DNA from: Streptomyces akebiae
Lineage (GTDB): Bacteria > Actinomycetota > Actinomycetes > Streptomycetales > Streptomycetaceae
Direction of reading: 5' to 3'
DNA length: 64,000 nt
NCBI RefSeq assembly: GCF_019599145.1
Contig: NZ_CP080647.1
Location: forward strand, 1,550,001-1,614,000
Position numbers and translations under genes: made by a program. Within the stretch, counting starts at the first letter, position 1. Each line of letters starts with the position of its first letter. The notes below the pieces were generated by a model. The model saw only the letters and a program-made list of their open reading frames with translations. It did not search any database and was not told the DNA's origin. Shown here one piece after another: positions 1 to 8,255 of the stretch.

Positions 1-414
1 TCGGCCATCGCGCGCCGGGGGTTCGAGGAACTGGCGGGCCGGGGGGTCGCGGCGCTGGGGGACGGCACGGCGGGTCCGCGTGAGCAGATCGCGACGCTGG
101 GGCACGTGTACCTGGAGTTCGCGCTGACCAACCGCGGCATGCACGAGCTGATGTTCCGTCACGATCTGTTGGAAAGCAACGAGTTGGGGTTGCGCGACGC
201 CAGTCTCCCGATCTTCGCGCTGCTGGTGGATCTCGTCGGGCGGGCCCGGCCCGACGCCGACGCGCGGCTCGTCGCGGGCGCGCTGCTGGCGAACCTCTAC
301 GGCCTCGCCCAGCTGTGGACCTGGGGCAGCCTGCAACTCACCACCGAAGCGGACGACTTCGTACCCCTGCTGCGCACCGCGCTGGACGCGCATCTGGGGA
401 GCGAGGGCCGGTGA
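1..414 (+). CDS. TetR/AcrR-type transcriptional regulator, C-terminal part (5' cut by window)
   Basis: The reading frame is open from the first base, so the start and the DNA-binding helix-turn-helix lie outside the window. The visible 137 residues are all-helical and fit the ligand-binding C-terminal half of a TetR/AcrR repressor (for example the stretch YLEFALTNRGMHELMFRH). The stop overlaps the GTG of the following MFS exporter (GTGA). A TetR gene coupled to a drug-type exporter usually means local repression of that exporter by its substrate; this is inferred from context. Confidence 0.75.
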   Translation, partial: SAIARRGFEELAGRGVAALGDGTAGPREQIATLGHVYLEFALTNRGMHELMFRHDLLESNELGLRDASLPIFALLVDLVGRARPDADARLVAGALLANLYGLAQLWTWGSLQLTTEADDFVPLLRTALDAHLGSEGR

Positions 415-1871
415 CGGCACCCACGGCGCAGGCCGGGGTCGACCGGCACGGGACCGTCTCCGCGTCGCACCGCCGCCTCACCCTCGCGGGCAGTGTGCTC
501 GGCGCCGCGCTCGTCGCCCTCGACGGAACGGTGCTGACCATCGCCCAACCGACCCTGCGGCGCGACCTGGACGCTTCACTGACCGAGGTGCAGTGGACCA
601 GCACCGGATATCTGATCGCGGTGGCCGGGCTGTTGGTGTTCGCGGGGCGGCTGGGTGACCGGTTCGGCCATCGACGGGTGTTCGCCTGGGGTGTGCTGGG
701 GTTCGGCGCGGCCTCCGCCGGGATCGGGTTCGCGCCCGGTGTGGGCTGGGTGATCGGGTTGCGGGTGGTACAGGGCGTCTTCGGCGCGCTGCTGCAGCCC
801 GCCACGCTGGGCATGCTGCGGGCCGCGTTCCCGCCCGACCGGCTGGCCATGCCCATCGCGCTGCGGACCAGTGCCGTCGGGGTGGCGGTGGCGGCCGGTC
901 CGCTGGTCGGTGGTGTGCTCGTCGACCGGCTGGGCTGGCGGGCGGTGTTCTTCCTCAACGTCGTACCGGCGCTGATCATGGGCCTGCTGACGCTGGCGGT
1001 GCGCGCCCCCGGGGCCCGGCGGACGCGGTCGGCACCCGGGCCCCGCCTCGATCTGCCGGGCGCCACGCTGTTCGCCGTGGCCCTCGCGGCCCTCGTGCAC
1101 ACCCTGGTCGGGGTGCCGGAGCACGGCTGGACGGCCGCCGACGTGCTCGGTCTGTCGATCGCCGTCGGCGCGACGGCTGTCCTGGTCCGCCATGAACGGC
1201 GGACCAGGGACCCGTTGGTGCCGTCCGCCGTGCTGGGCTCGGCCACCGTGTGCGCGGCGCTGGGGGTGCTGGTGGCCGCCTCCGCGGCGATGCTGGGGGC
1301 CCTGTTCGTGTGCGGCTTCGTCCTCCAGGACGGGCTCGGCATGGATCCGCTGCGCACCAGCCTCGTCGCGCTGCCCGGCGGCGTGGCGATGGTGCTCGGG
1401 GCACCGCTGTCGCCCGTCCTGCTGCGCCGGTGGGGCGCCCGTGCGACGGCCCTCACGGGGACCGTGCTGCTCACCGCCGGTGTGCTGGCGCTGTCCCGGC
1501 TCGGCCCCGGAATGCCGACGGTACTGATCGGGGGCGGGTTCCTGCTGCTGGGGGCCGGGTTCGGCGCGCTGATGGTCACCGCGACCGCCGTCGTCGTACG
1601 GCACGCGCCGCAGGAGGCGGCCGGGGTTGCGGGCGGGCTCCAGCAGACCGCGATGAACGTCGGCCCGGCGCTCGGTGTGGCGGCCGCGACCACGCTCATG
1701 CCGCTCGGCACGGGTCCGGCGCTGCTGCTCCTGGCCGCCGTGGCCGCGACGGGTGCGCCTCTTGCCCTGCGAATGCCCCGACCCGCCCGCCCCGCGAGGG
1801 ATGGAACGCGATCAGTACGGAACGATGAAGACAAGAAGCGTGAAGGCGACGAGCATGATCGCGAGCCGTGA
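411..1871 (+). CDS. MFS drug exporter, DHA2 family (14 TM)
   Basis: This 486-residue polytopic membrane protein starts at a GTG overlapping the stop of the TetR gene. It carries the DHA2 signatures: LDGTVLTIAQPTL in the first membrane helix and motif A, GRLGDRFGHRRVF, in the loop after helix 2. Length and hydrophobicity fit the 14-helix drug:proton antiporters related to EmrB/QacA. The C-terminus ends in a charged cytosolic tail (DEDKKREGDEHDREP). Coupling to a TetR regulator supports export of a toxic compound; the substrate cannot be read from sequence. An in-frame upstream ATG at 315 would overlap the TetR coding region and is rejected. Confidence 0.9.
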   Translation: MTAPTAQAGVDRHGTVSASHRRLTLAGSVLGAALVALDGTVLTIAQPTLRRDLDASLTEVQWTSTGYLIAVAGLLVFAGRLGDRFGHRRVFAWGVLGFGAASAGIGFAPGVGWVIGLRVVQGVFGALLQPATLGMLRAAFPPDRLAMPIALRTSAVGVAVAAGPLVGGVLVDRLGWRAVFFLNVVPALIMGLLTLAVRAPGARRTRSAPGPRLDLPGATLFAVALAALVHTLVGVPEHGWTAADVLGLSIAVGATAVLVRHERRTRDPLVPSAVLGSATVCAALGVLVAASAAMLGALFVCGFVLQDGLGMDPLRTSLVALPGGVAMVLGAPLSPVLLRRWGARATALTGTVLLTAGVLALSRLGPGMPTVLIGGGFLLLGAGFGALMVTATAVVVRHAPQEAAGVAGGLQQTAMNVGPALGVAAATTLMPLGTGPALLLLAAVAATGAPLALRMPRPARPARDGTRSVRNDEDKKREGDEHDREP

Positions 1872-1896
1872 CCCGGGCCACCGGAGGAGAACCACC

Positions 1897-3123
1897 ATGG
1901 AACGACTGCGCCGAGAGGTCGAACCGCGCGAGGCCGGCCTCGACCCGAAGACCCTGGCCCGCCTGGACGAGTACCTCGCCCTTCAGGTCGACGAGGGCCG
2001 CCTGCCCGGCTACCTCCTCTCCCTCGCCCGCGGCGGTCGCGTCGCCCACCTCACGACGTACGGACTGCGCGACCGCGCGGCACGGCTGCCCGTCGAGACG
2101 GACACGCTGTGGCGGGTGTACTCCATGACCAAGCCGGTCACGTCCGTCGCCGCGCTGATATTGGTCGAGGAGGGACGGCTGTCGCTCTCCGACCCGGTCT
2201 CCCGCCACCTCCCGGAGTTCGCCGAACCCCGCGTGTACGAGTCCGGTGAGGGCACCGACGTCCGGACCCGGCCGGCACGGCGGCCCCTCCTCGTCCGCCA
2301 TCTGATGACCCACACCTCGGGCCTGACCTTCGGCTTCTACTACGACCACCCGGTGGACGCGCTCTACCGCGACGCGGGTCTGGAGAACTCCGTACGGCCC
2401 GGTGCCACCCTGGCGCAGACGATCGCGGAGTACGCGCGCCTGCCCCTGCAGTTCGAGCCGGGCGCGCAGTGGAACTACTCCGTCTCCACCAACGTCCTCG
2501 GCCGGATCGTCGAGGTGGTGTCGGGGCAGGACCTCGACGCGTTCTTCGCCGAGCGGATCCTCGGCCCGCTCGGCATGACGGACGCGGGCTTCCAGGTGAC
2601 CCCCGACCAGGCGGAGCGGCTCGCCGAGCTGTACGGGGAGCAGGAGGACGGCTCGATCGCGCCGGTGCCCGGTCTGCCGGTGCGCGGCCGGCCGCGTTTC
2701 CTGTCCGGCAGCGGCGGGATGGTCGCCACCGCCCGGGACTACCACCGGTTCGCCGAGTTCCTGCGGCGGCGCGGCGAACTCGACGGCGTACGGCTGCTGT
2801 CCCCCGAGTCCGTGGACATGATGGCCACGAACCAGCTGCCGGGCGGAGTCGACATCCACACGTACGGCAGCCCGTTCCACCGGCAACCGGGCAATGTGGG
2901 CGTCGGTTTCGGGCTCGGGGTGTCCGTCGTGATCGACCCCACCGTGACCGAGTCCCCCTCCTCCCTGGGGACGTTCGGCTGGACCGGGGCCGCGACGACG
3001 ATCTTCTGGGTGGATCCGCGGCGGGACCTGACGGTGCAGTTCATGACGCAGGTGCGGAGGCGGTCGTCGTTCTCGGTGTATCCGGAGTTGAAGCGATCGG
3101 TTCATGAGGCCGTGGTGGGCTGA
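1897..3123 (+). CDS. Serine hydrolase of the class C beta-lactamase / esterase family
   Basis: The 408-residue protein starts at ATG 1897 behind a GGAGGA ribosome site, 25 bases after the MFS gene, so the two are probably cotranscribed. It has the SxxK motif (S76-M-T-K79), a Tyr-Ser-Val at 194-196 in place of the YxN motif, the HTSGL segment near 139, and WTG near the C-terminus where beta-lactamases have KTG. This pattern is typical of the EstB-like esterase/transesterase branch rather than true beta-lactamases. There is no signal peptide, so it is probably cytosolic. The substrate is unknown. Confidence 0.85.
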   Translation: MERLRREVEPREAGLDPKTLARLDEYLALQVDEGRLPGYLLSLARGGRVAHLTTYGLRDRAARLPVETDTLWRVYSMTKPVTSVAALILVEEGRLSLSDPVSRHLPEFAEPRVYESGEGTDVRTRPARRPLLVRHLMTHTSGLTFGFYYDHPVDALYRDAGLENSVRPGATLAQTIAEYARLPLQFEPGAQWNYSVSTNVLGRIVEVVSGQDLDAFFAERILGPLGMTDAGFQVTPDQAERLAELYGEQEDGSIAPVPGLPVRGRPRFLSGSGGMVATARDYHRFAEFLRRRGELDGVRLLSPESVDMMATNQLPGGVDIHTYGSPFHRQPGNVGVGFGLGVSVVIDPTVTESPSSLGTFGWTGAATTIFWVDPRRDLTVQFMTQVRRRSSFSVYPELKRSVHEAVVG

Positions 3124-3157
3124 TCGTGGTCCGGATGCCGGCCGGTGGGGGCTTGTC

Positions 3158-3187
3158 GCGCGGTTCCCCGCGCCCCTCAAGGGGCGC
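3158..3187. terminator. Hairpin terminator carrying a dispersed GCGCgGTTCCCCGCGCCCCT-type repeat
   Basis: Perfect 7-bp stem GCGCCCC/GGGGCGC (3170-3176 and 3181-3187) with a TCAA loop, placed between two convergent genes. The left arm belongs to the 20-base motif GCGCGGTTCCCCGCGCCCCT, which recurs in inverted orientation at about 31622-31663. It most likely ends transcription from both sides. Confidence 0.65.
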
Positions 3188-3199
3188 TGCGCCTGGCCT

Positions 3200-4351
3200 C
3201 TAGTCGGTTCGCGCCGTGAACTCCACACCCGCCTCGGCCAGTTCGGCGAGCCAGGCCTGTGAGCGCTCCCCCGTCTCCGCCGCCCTGCACAACCCCGTCG
3301 GCAGTGAGCCGTCCAGGATGTGGCCCACCCCCAGGGCGAGGGGGCGGGACACCAGGCGGGCCATCGCGCTCTCCTCCTCGGTGCCGACGGCGTCGAGGAG
3401 GTAACGGCCGGACCACTCCTCGCCCGCGCCGGTGCGCACGTCGAGGGAGACGGCGAGGACGACGCGGTCGCGGTCGGCGTCGGTCGTCGGGTAGCGCGCC
3501 GCCAGGTCCTTCGCCAGCTCCGCGATGCTCCGGTCGTCGCCGCGTTCCAGTTCCGCGAAGACCGGGGCCCAGGCGGTGAGCCAGCCGTCGAGACGGAGGG
3601 TGCCGCGGACGAAGGTCCTCGGTGTCCAGGCCGCGGGCAGACCGTACTGGGCGACGAAGGGGACGCTGTCACGGTTGGGGTAGGCCTCGAAGGTCTCGCC
3701 GTCGACGACGTGGGCGCGGGTGGCCGTCCAGGGGCGGTCAGCCGTCCTCTCGGCACCGTCCTCGATGTAGCGGGCCGGTGAACGCAGGGCGCCCAGGACG
3801 CCGGCCGGGGCCCAGCTGAAGCGGTACCTGAAGTCGTTGGGGACGGCCGGGACCCCGCCGCAGTACGAGGTGAGGGTGTACGTGGCGGCGGTCTCCGGGC
3901 CGATCGCCCGGACGGCCCGGTCGATCAGGCTGTGCGCGAAGAGGTGGTCCACGCCCGGGTCCAGGCCGGCCTCGGTGAGGACGGTGACACCGGCGGCCTC
4001 GGCCGCCGGCACCTGGTCCAGGACCGCGTCGGACACATAGCTGGAGCAGGCGAAGTGGGCCCGCGCCCCGACGCAGGCGCCGAGCAGCGGGGCGTGGTCC
4101 GGCGCCGGGAGCATGGAGACCACCACGTCTCCCGGGGCGAGGTCCGCCACGAGCGCGGGCAGCGTGTACGCACGGGGCTCGGCCCGTCCCGTCAGCCCCC
4201 GTGCCGCCAGCGCCTGTTCGGCACGCTCCTCGGTGCGGTGCCACAGCCGCACCCGGGCGGCGGTGTCGCACAGCACCGCCAGGCCGCTGCCCGTGGACAG
4301 GCCGGCACCGACCCAGTGGACGGTACCGCTCGCGGGGACCACCTCGGTCAT
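3200..4351 (-). CDS. Saccharopine dehydrogenase-type reductase (Rossmann fold, C-terminal saccharopine domain)
   Basis: The 383-residue protein starts at ATG 4351 (MTEVVPASG) behind AGAAGGG. The N-terminus holds a nucleotide-binding fold (VHWVGAGLSTGSGLAVL) and the middle the family motifs VVSMLPAPDH and TEAGLDPGVDH, as in saccharopine reductases (Lys9-like) and related carboxynorspermidine or homospermidine synthases. It is the last gene of a leftward operon, seven bases after a second saccharopine-type enzyme. By family it would interconvert saccharopine and aminoadipate semialdehyde with glutamate; the true substrate may be another opine. Confidence 0.8.
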   Translation of the reverse strand: MTEVVPASGTVHWVGAGLSTGSGLAVLCDTAARVRLWHRTEERAEQALAARGLTGRAEPRAYTLPALVADLAPGDVVVSMLPAPDHAPLLGACVGARAHFACSSYVSDAVLDQVPAAEAAGVTVLTEAGLDPGVDHLFAHSLIDRAVRAIGPETAATYTLTSYCGGVPAVPNDFRYRFSWAPAGVLGALRSPARYIEDGAERTADRPWTATRAHVVDGETFEAYPNRDSVPFVAQYGLPAAWTPRTFVRGTLRLDGWLTAWAPVFAELERGDDRSIAELAKDLAARYPTTDADRDRVVLAVSLDVRTGAGEEWSGRYLLDAVGTEEESAMARLVSRPLALGVGHILDGSLPTGLCRAAETGERSQAWLAELAEAGVEFTARTD

Positions 4352-4358
4352 CGGGCAA

Positions 4359-5399
4359 CTACCCTTCTGTGAGGCCCAGTTCGTCGCTCGCCCTACGGAA
4401 TCGCTCCAGGCAGCGCCCCCACGCCCCACCCGTCTCGAAGTCCAGCAGCTGCGGCAGCAGCGCCGCCGAGAAGTCGGTGCTCGCCTCGCGGGGCAGCAGG
4501 GAGGGCAGGTTGTCGATGGCGATGAGATCGAGCGGGGGGTGTTCGCGCAACCGCCGTACCGGGCGGTCCCATTCGGTGGTCGTGTCGTAGACCGGCAGGA
4601 CGTTCATGGGCGAGCCGACGTCGACCGTGACGTCCGAGAGGGTACGGAGCCGGCGGTCCGGGTCGTCGAGGTCCTTGTCCGTCAGGAACGGCGGGACGGG
4701 GCTGGTCGTCAGGACGGTGTTGACCAGCAGCTCGTGGGCCAGCAGGGCCGGTCGGTCCAGGTCACGGGTCTCGGCCAGGTCCCAGCAGGTGGGCTCGACG
4801 CCGGCCTCGCCGAGCGCGACCCGCGCACCCCGTCCGCTGCGGCCCAGGGCGCCGATCACCAGCGCGGTCACCTCACCCCGGGACGCCCGGAGTTCGGCCT
4901 CCATCTCCTCCTTGGTCGTGGGGACGAGCGGGGCCCGGAGCGCGCCCCGGTGGTGGAGCACGGCGAGGGCCGCGCCCAGATAGCCCGCCCAGAAGCCGAA
5001 GGCGGCGAGCCTGCGGCCCTGGTCGTCCACCAGGTACTCCAGGTCGAGCAGCGCCCCGCCCCCGGCCGCGAACCTGCGCAGCAGCGCCTCGGCACCGGGC
5101 TGACCCTTGTAGGCGTGCCCGAAAAAGATATGACGATGCGTCAGTTCGGCTGGCTCGTCCGGCAGTTCCTTGAGGCCCACGATCACCGCCCGCGCCGATG
5201 CCGACACCCACGAGCCCGCCTCGGCGACCTGGCAGCCGGCCGCCTCGTACTCCTCCCCGGGGAAGATCCGCTGAGGGGAGTCCTCGACGGTGATCCGGAC
5301 ACCGCTCTCGACGAGCCGCCGGGCGTCGGACGGCACGATCGGGGTGCGCCGTTCGGTGGTGCGGGTCTCGTGGCGCAGCCACAAGTGGAGATCGGTCAT
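4359..5399 (-). CDS. Saccharopine dehydrogenase (lysine-forming type, Lys1-like)
   Basis: This 346-residue protein belongs to the alanine dehydrogenase/PNT-like fold used by L-lysine-forming saccharopine dehydrogenase. Visible family marks are the N-terminal RHETRTTERRTPIVP segment, IFFGHAYKGQ, the nucleotide-binding VIGALGRSGRGAR and the DNLPSLLP segment near the C-terminus. The ATG overlaps the TGA of the upstream oxidoreductase (ATGA). Together with the downstream reductase it could run lysine plus 2-oxoglutarate to saccharopine and on to aminoadipate semialdehyde. The pair makes a catabolic role likely in a bacterium, but direction is inferred. Confidence 0.85.
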   Translation of the reverse strand: MTDLHLWLRHETRTTERRTPIVPSDARRLVESGVRITVEDSPQRIFPGEEYEAAGCQVAEAGSWVSASARAVIVGLKELPDEPAELTHRHIFFGHAYKGQPGAEALLRRFAAGGGALLDLEYLVDDQGRRLAAFGFWAGYLGAALAVLHHRGALRAPLVPTTKEEMEAELRASRGEVTALVIGALGRSGRGARVALGEAGVEPTCWDLAETRDLDRPALLAHELLVNTVLTTSPVPPFLTDKDLDDPDRRLRTLSDVTVDVGSPMNVLPVYDTTTEWDRPVRRLREHPPLDLIAIDNLPSLLPREASTDFSAALLPQLLDFETGGAWGRCLERFRRASDELGLTEG

Positions 5400-6541
5400 A
5401 CGAGGTTGGCCTCCGGGCGCAACGCGTCGGCCGTGAACCGGTCGACGTTCAAGGGGCTGATGTCGACGAAGGGTACGCGGCCCAGGTACAGGTCGCGGAC
5501 CACCTCGCCGACCGCCGGGCCCTGGAGGAACCCGTGGCCGGAGAACCCGGTCGCGTACAGGAAGCGGGAGCAGGAACCGGCCTCGCCGATCAGGGCGTTG
5601 TGGTCCGGCGTGATCTCGTACAGGCCCGCCCAGCCGCCCGTGCGCCGCAGGTCGAGCAGGGCGGGGGCGCGGCGCCGCATGGCCTCGTACAGGCGGGGGA
5701 TCCAGCGGTCGTGGGTGTCGGTGGCGAAGCCGGGCCGTTCGTCGGGGTCGGACATGCCGACGAGGAGGCCGGGGCCCTCGGTGTGGAAGTAGAGGCTGCT
5801 GGTGAAGTCGATCGTCATGGGGAGGTGGGGCGGGAGGCCGGGGACCGGTTCGGTGACGGCGATCTGTCGGCGCAGGGGTTCCACCGGGAGGTCGACACCG
5901 ACCATGGCGCCGACGGACCGGGACCAGGCGCCGGCCGCGCACACGACCGTGTCGGTGACGATCCGCCCCTTGCTCGTGACCACCGCGGTGATGGTGTCCC
6001 GCCAGGTCTCGATACCCAGGACCTCGCAGTTGCGCAGCACGGTCGCCCCGTGGCGGCGGGCCCCGGCGGCGTAGCCGTGGACCACCGACTCGGGGGTGCA
6101 GTGCCCGTCGTCGGGCGAGAACGCGGCGGCCAGCAGGCCCTCGGTGGAGATCAGCGGGGAGAGCCGCCGGGCCTCTTCGGGGTCGACCATGCGGCTGGGC
6201 ACACCCAGATCGTTCTGGAGCTGGACCCCCGCCTCGAACTGGGCGACCTCGTCGGGGGTCGTCAGGAGGAAGAGGTAGCCGACGCGGTGCAGGCCGATGT
6301 CGTGGCCCAGCTCCTGCCGGAAGCGGCCGAACGCCTCCAGGCTCCGGGCGCCGAGCTGGATGTTGAGTTCGTCGGAGAACTGCGCGCGGACCCCGCCGGC
6401 GGCCCGCGCCGTCGATCCGGAGGCCAGTTCGTCGCGTTCGACGAGGACGACGTCGTCCACTCCGGCGGCGGCCAGGTGGTAGGCGATGCTCGTCCCGATG
6501 ACTCCTCCGCCGATGACGACGACCCGTGCGCTGCGGATCAC
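5396..6541 (-). CDS. FAD-dependent amine/amino-acid oxidoreductase (DAO family)
   Basis: The 381-residue protein starts with GTG at 6541. It opens with the FAD dinucleotide motif VVVIGGGVIGTSIAYHLA and a following VERD acidic residue, has the family segment GSTARAAGGVRAQFSDE, and ends with the GLYEITPDHNALIG and GFSGHGFLQGPAVGE motifs of the glycine/sarcosine oxidase (DAO) family. It is the first gene of a three-gene leftward operon with two saccharopine-type dehydrogenases. It may oxidise the secondary amine of saccharopine or a related opine or imino acid; the operon, not the sequence, suggests this. Confidence 0.85.
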   Translation of the reverse strand: MIRSARVVVIGGGVIGTSIAYHLAAAGVDDVVLVERDELASGSTARAAGGVRAQFSDELNIQLGARSLEAFGRFRQELGHDIGLHRVGYLFLLTTPDEVAQFEAGVQLQNDLGVPSRMVDPEEARRLSPLISTEGLLAAAFSPDDGHCTPESVVHGYAAGARRHGATVLRNCEVLGIETWRDTITAVVTSKGRIVTDTVVCAAGAWSRSVGAMVGVDLPVEPLRRQIAVTEPVPGLPPHLPMTIDFTSSLYFHTEGPGLLVGMSDPDERPGFATDTHDRWIPRLYEAMRRRAPALLDLRRTGGWAGLYEITPDHNALIGEAGSCSRFLYATGFSGHGFLQGPAVGEVVRDLYLGRVPFVDISPLNVDRFTADALRPEANLV

Positions 6542-6725
6542 GAACGCTCCCTTCGTCCGACCGTGGTCGCGATGCCCGACGGAGTCAGGTCTTCCACCCC
6601 GGGCGAACGTTCATGCGGGGCGCCCGGGTACTTGCCCGAAGGGGCAGGCGTACGGGCCTCCGGGCGGGCGCGGCGGCCGGTGTCGAAAGTCGTCTCCGGG
6701 ACGGCCGCCGCGCGGACCCCGGCGC

Positions 6726-7385
6726 TCAGGACGAGTGGACCACCGCGTCCAGGTGGGGCAGGTAGTGGTCGAGCCGCTCCCGCTTGGTGCGCAGGTAGGT
6801 GATGTTGTCCTCGCACGGGGTGATGAGCAGCGGCACCTGCTCGGAGACCTTGATGCCGTGGCGCAGCAGCGCCTCCCGCTTGCGCGGGTTGTTCGACATC
6901 AGCCGGACCGACCGTACGCCGAGGTCGTGCAGCATCTCGGCCGCCACCCGGTAGTCACGGGCGTCCACCGGCAGACCGAGGGCGAGGTTGGCCTCGACGG
7001 TGTCCAGACCCTCCGCCTGGAGCTTCATCGCCTGGAGCTTGGCGAGCAGGCCGATGCCGCGGCCCTCGTGACCGCGCAGATAGACGAGAATGCCGCGCCC
7101 CTCGGCGACTATCGCCCGCAGCGCGCTGTCGAGCTGCTCGCCGCATTCGCAGTGCTGCGAGCCGAACGCGTCACCGGTCAGGCACTCCGAGTGCAGCCGG
7201 ATGAGAATTCCCTCACCGCCGCTGATGTCGCCGTACACCAGCGCCACTTGTTCTTCGCCGCGGTCCTGGTCGAGATAACCTACGGCCTCGAAGTCGCCGT
7301 AGGTGGTGGGCAGAGGAGCGTTCACCACGCGTACGGCGCCGGAGGACTGGGCATTCGTGCCGAGTACACCAACATTTTCTGTCAT
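6726..7385 (-). CDS. ribA: GTP cyclohydrolase II paralogue, Tyr-to-Met type (probably FAPy-forming)
   Basis: The 219-residue protein has the GTP cyclohydrolase II zinc site (C68 in HSECLTGD, C79 and C81 in CECG) and the arginine loop EGRGIGL, so it should open the imidazole ring of GTP. Aligned with E. coli RibA, the Tyr105 position (KIRAYALQ) is Met120 here (KLQAMKLQ; codon 7026-7028). I recall that the S. coelicolor paralogue SCO6655 carries this Tyr-to-Met change and releases the formylated product FAPy rather than the deformylated pyrimidine. It is a single-domain protein without DHBP synthase, away from other riboflavin genes, and divergent from a creatininase-family gene. A specialised role outside riboflavin is likely. 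Confidence 0.85.
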   Translation of the reverse strand: MTENVGVLGTNAQSSGAVRVVNAPLPTTYGDFEAVGYLDQDRGEEQVALVYGDISGGEGILIRLHSECLTGDAFGSQHCECGEQLDSALRAIVAEGRGILVYLRGHEGRGIGLLAKLQAMKLQAEGLDTVEANLALGLPVDARDYRVAAEMLHDLGVRSVRLMSNNPRKREALLRHGIKVSEQVPLLITPCEDNITYLRTKRERLDHYLPHLDAVVHSS

Positions 7386-7463
7386 GATCTGGTTCCTATC
7401 TGGTGAGTCCTGACGTCATGCGAAAATGACGGAGCATCAGCAGAGACGAAAGGCCGTGAAAAG

Positions 7464-8255
7464 ATGAGCAGTTCGAGTCTTGTTCCGACGGACACCACCG
7501 CGGACGTCCGGGAGAGGGGGGCGGCGGCGGGGCGACAGGTCGCGGTGCTTCCGGTCGGCAGCTACGAGCAGCACGGTCCGTATCTGCCGCTGGCCACCGA
7601 CACGCTGGTCGCCTGCGCGATATCCCGGGAGATAGCCGCCGCGTACCCGGTGCACCTCCTGCCGCCCGTGACCATCGCCTGCTCGCACGAGCACGCGGCC
7701 TGGCCCGGCACCGTCAGCATCTCCGCGACGACGTTGCACGCGATGGTGAGCGACATCGCCGCCTCCCTGCGCCGGTCGGGCGTCGAGGCGCTGGTGGTGG
7801 TGAACGGCCACGGTGGGAATTACGTTCTGGGCAATGTCGTCCAGGAATCCACCGCGGCGGGACATCGAATGGCGCTTTTCCCGGCGATGGAGGACTGGGA
7901 CGCCGCCCGCGAACGGGCGGGCGTCCAGACCTCGTTGCTCAGTGATATGCATGCGGGAGAAATTGAGACCTCCATACTTCTGCATTGCCATCCCGAATTG
8001 GTCCGACCCGGTCACGAGACCACCGATTTCCTTGCCGACGACCGCCGTCATCTCCTCTCCCTCGGCATGTCGGCCTACACCGATTCCGGTGTCATCGGCC
8101 GTCCGTCCCTGGCATCCGCCGCGAAGGGGAAGGAGTTGCTGGCAGGGTTCGTGGAATCCTTCGGAGCGTACTTCTCGTTGGTCACCTCGGACGGCTGGGG
8201 CAAGGGTCCGGTTCCGACCGACGCCTCGCCCGACGCCTCCCCCGCGGGCGACTGA
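7464..8255 (+). CDS. Creatininase-family amidohydrolase (candidate FAPy deformylase)
   Basis: The 263-residue protein has the metal-binding creatininase signature: E35, H37 and D46 in GSYEQHGPYLPLATDT, H116 in NGHGGN and an acidic residue in HAGEIETS (E166 or E168). Family members hydrolyse cyclic or formyl amides: creatinine amidohydrolase, MftE of mycofactocin, and archaeal ArfB, which removes the formyl group of FAPy. It is divergent from the FAPy-type GTP cyclohydrolase II, with 78 bases between the starts, so deformylation of that enzyme's product is the best guess. The last 181 bases overlap the convergent membrane-protein gene. Confidence 0.85.
   Translation: MSSSSLVPTDTTADVRERGAAAGRQVAVLPVGSYEQHGPYLPLATDTLVACAISREIAAAYPVHLLPPVTIACSHEHAAWPGTVSISATTLHAMVSDIAASLRRSGVEALVVVNGHGGNYVLGNVVQESTAAGHRMALFPAMEDWDAARERAGVQTSLLSDMHAGEIETSILLHCHPELVRPGHETTDFLADDRRHLLSLGMSAYTDSGVIGRPSLASAAKGKELLAGFVESFGAYFSLVTSDGWGKGPVPTDASPDASPAGD

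Noticed and set aside
338..1834. A 498-residue minus-strand frame opposite the MFS gene
   Set aside because: Ser/Arg/Pro-rich shadow of the exporter; no family features.
6538..6816. A 92-residue minus-strand frame between the GTP cyclohydrolase and the FAD oxidoreductase
   Set aside because: It overlaps the cyclohydrolase gene by 91 bases in another frame and is Pro/Arg/Ala-rich, without a ribosome site.
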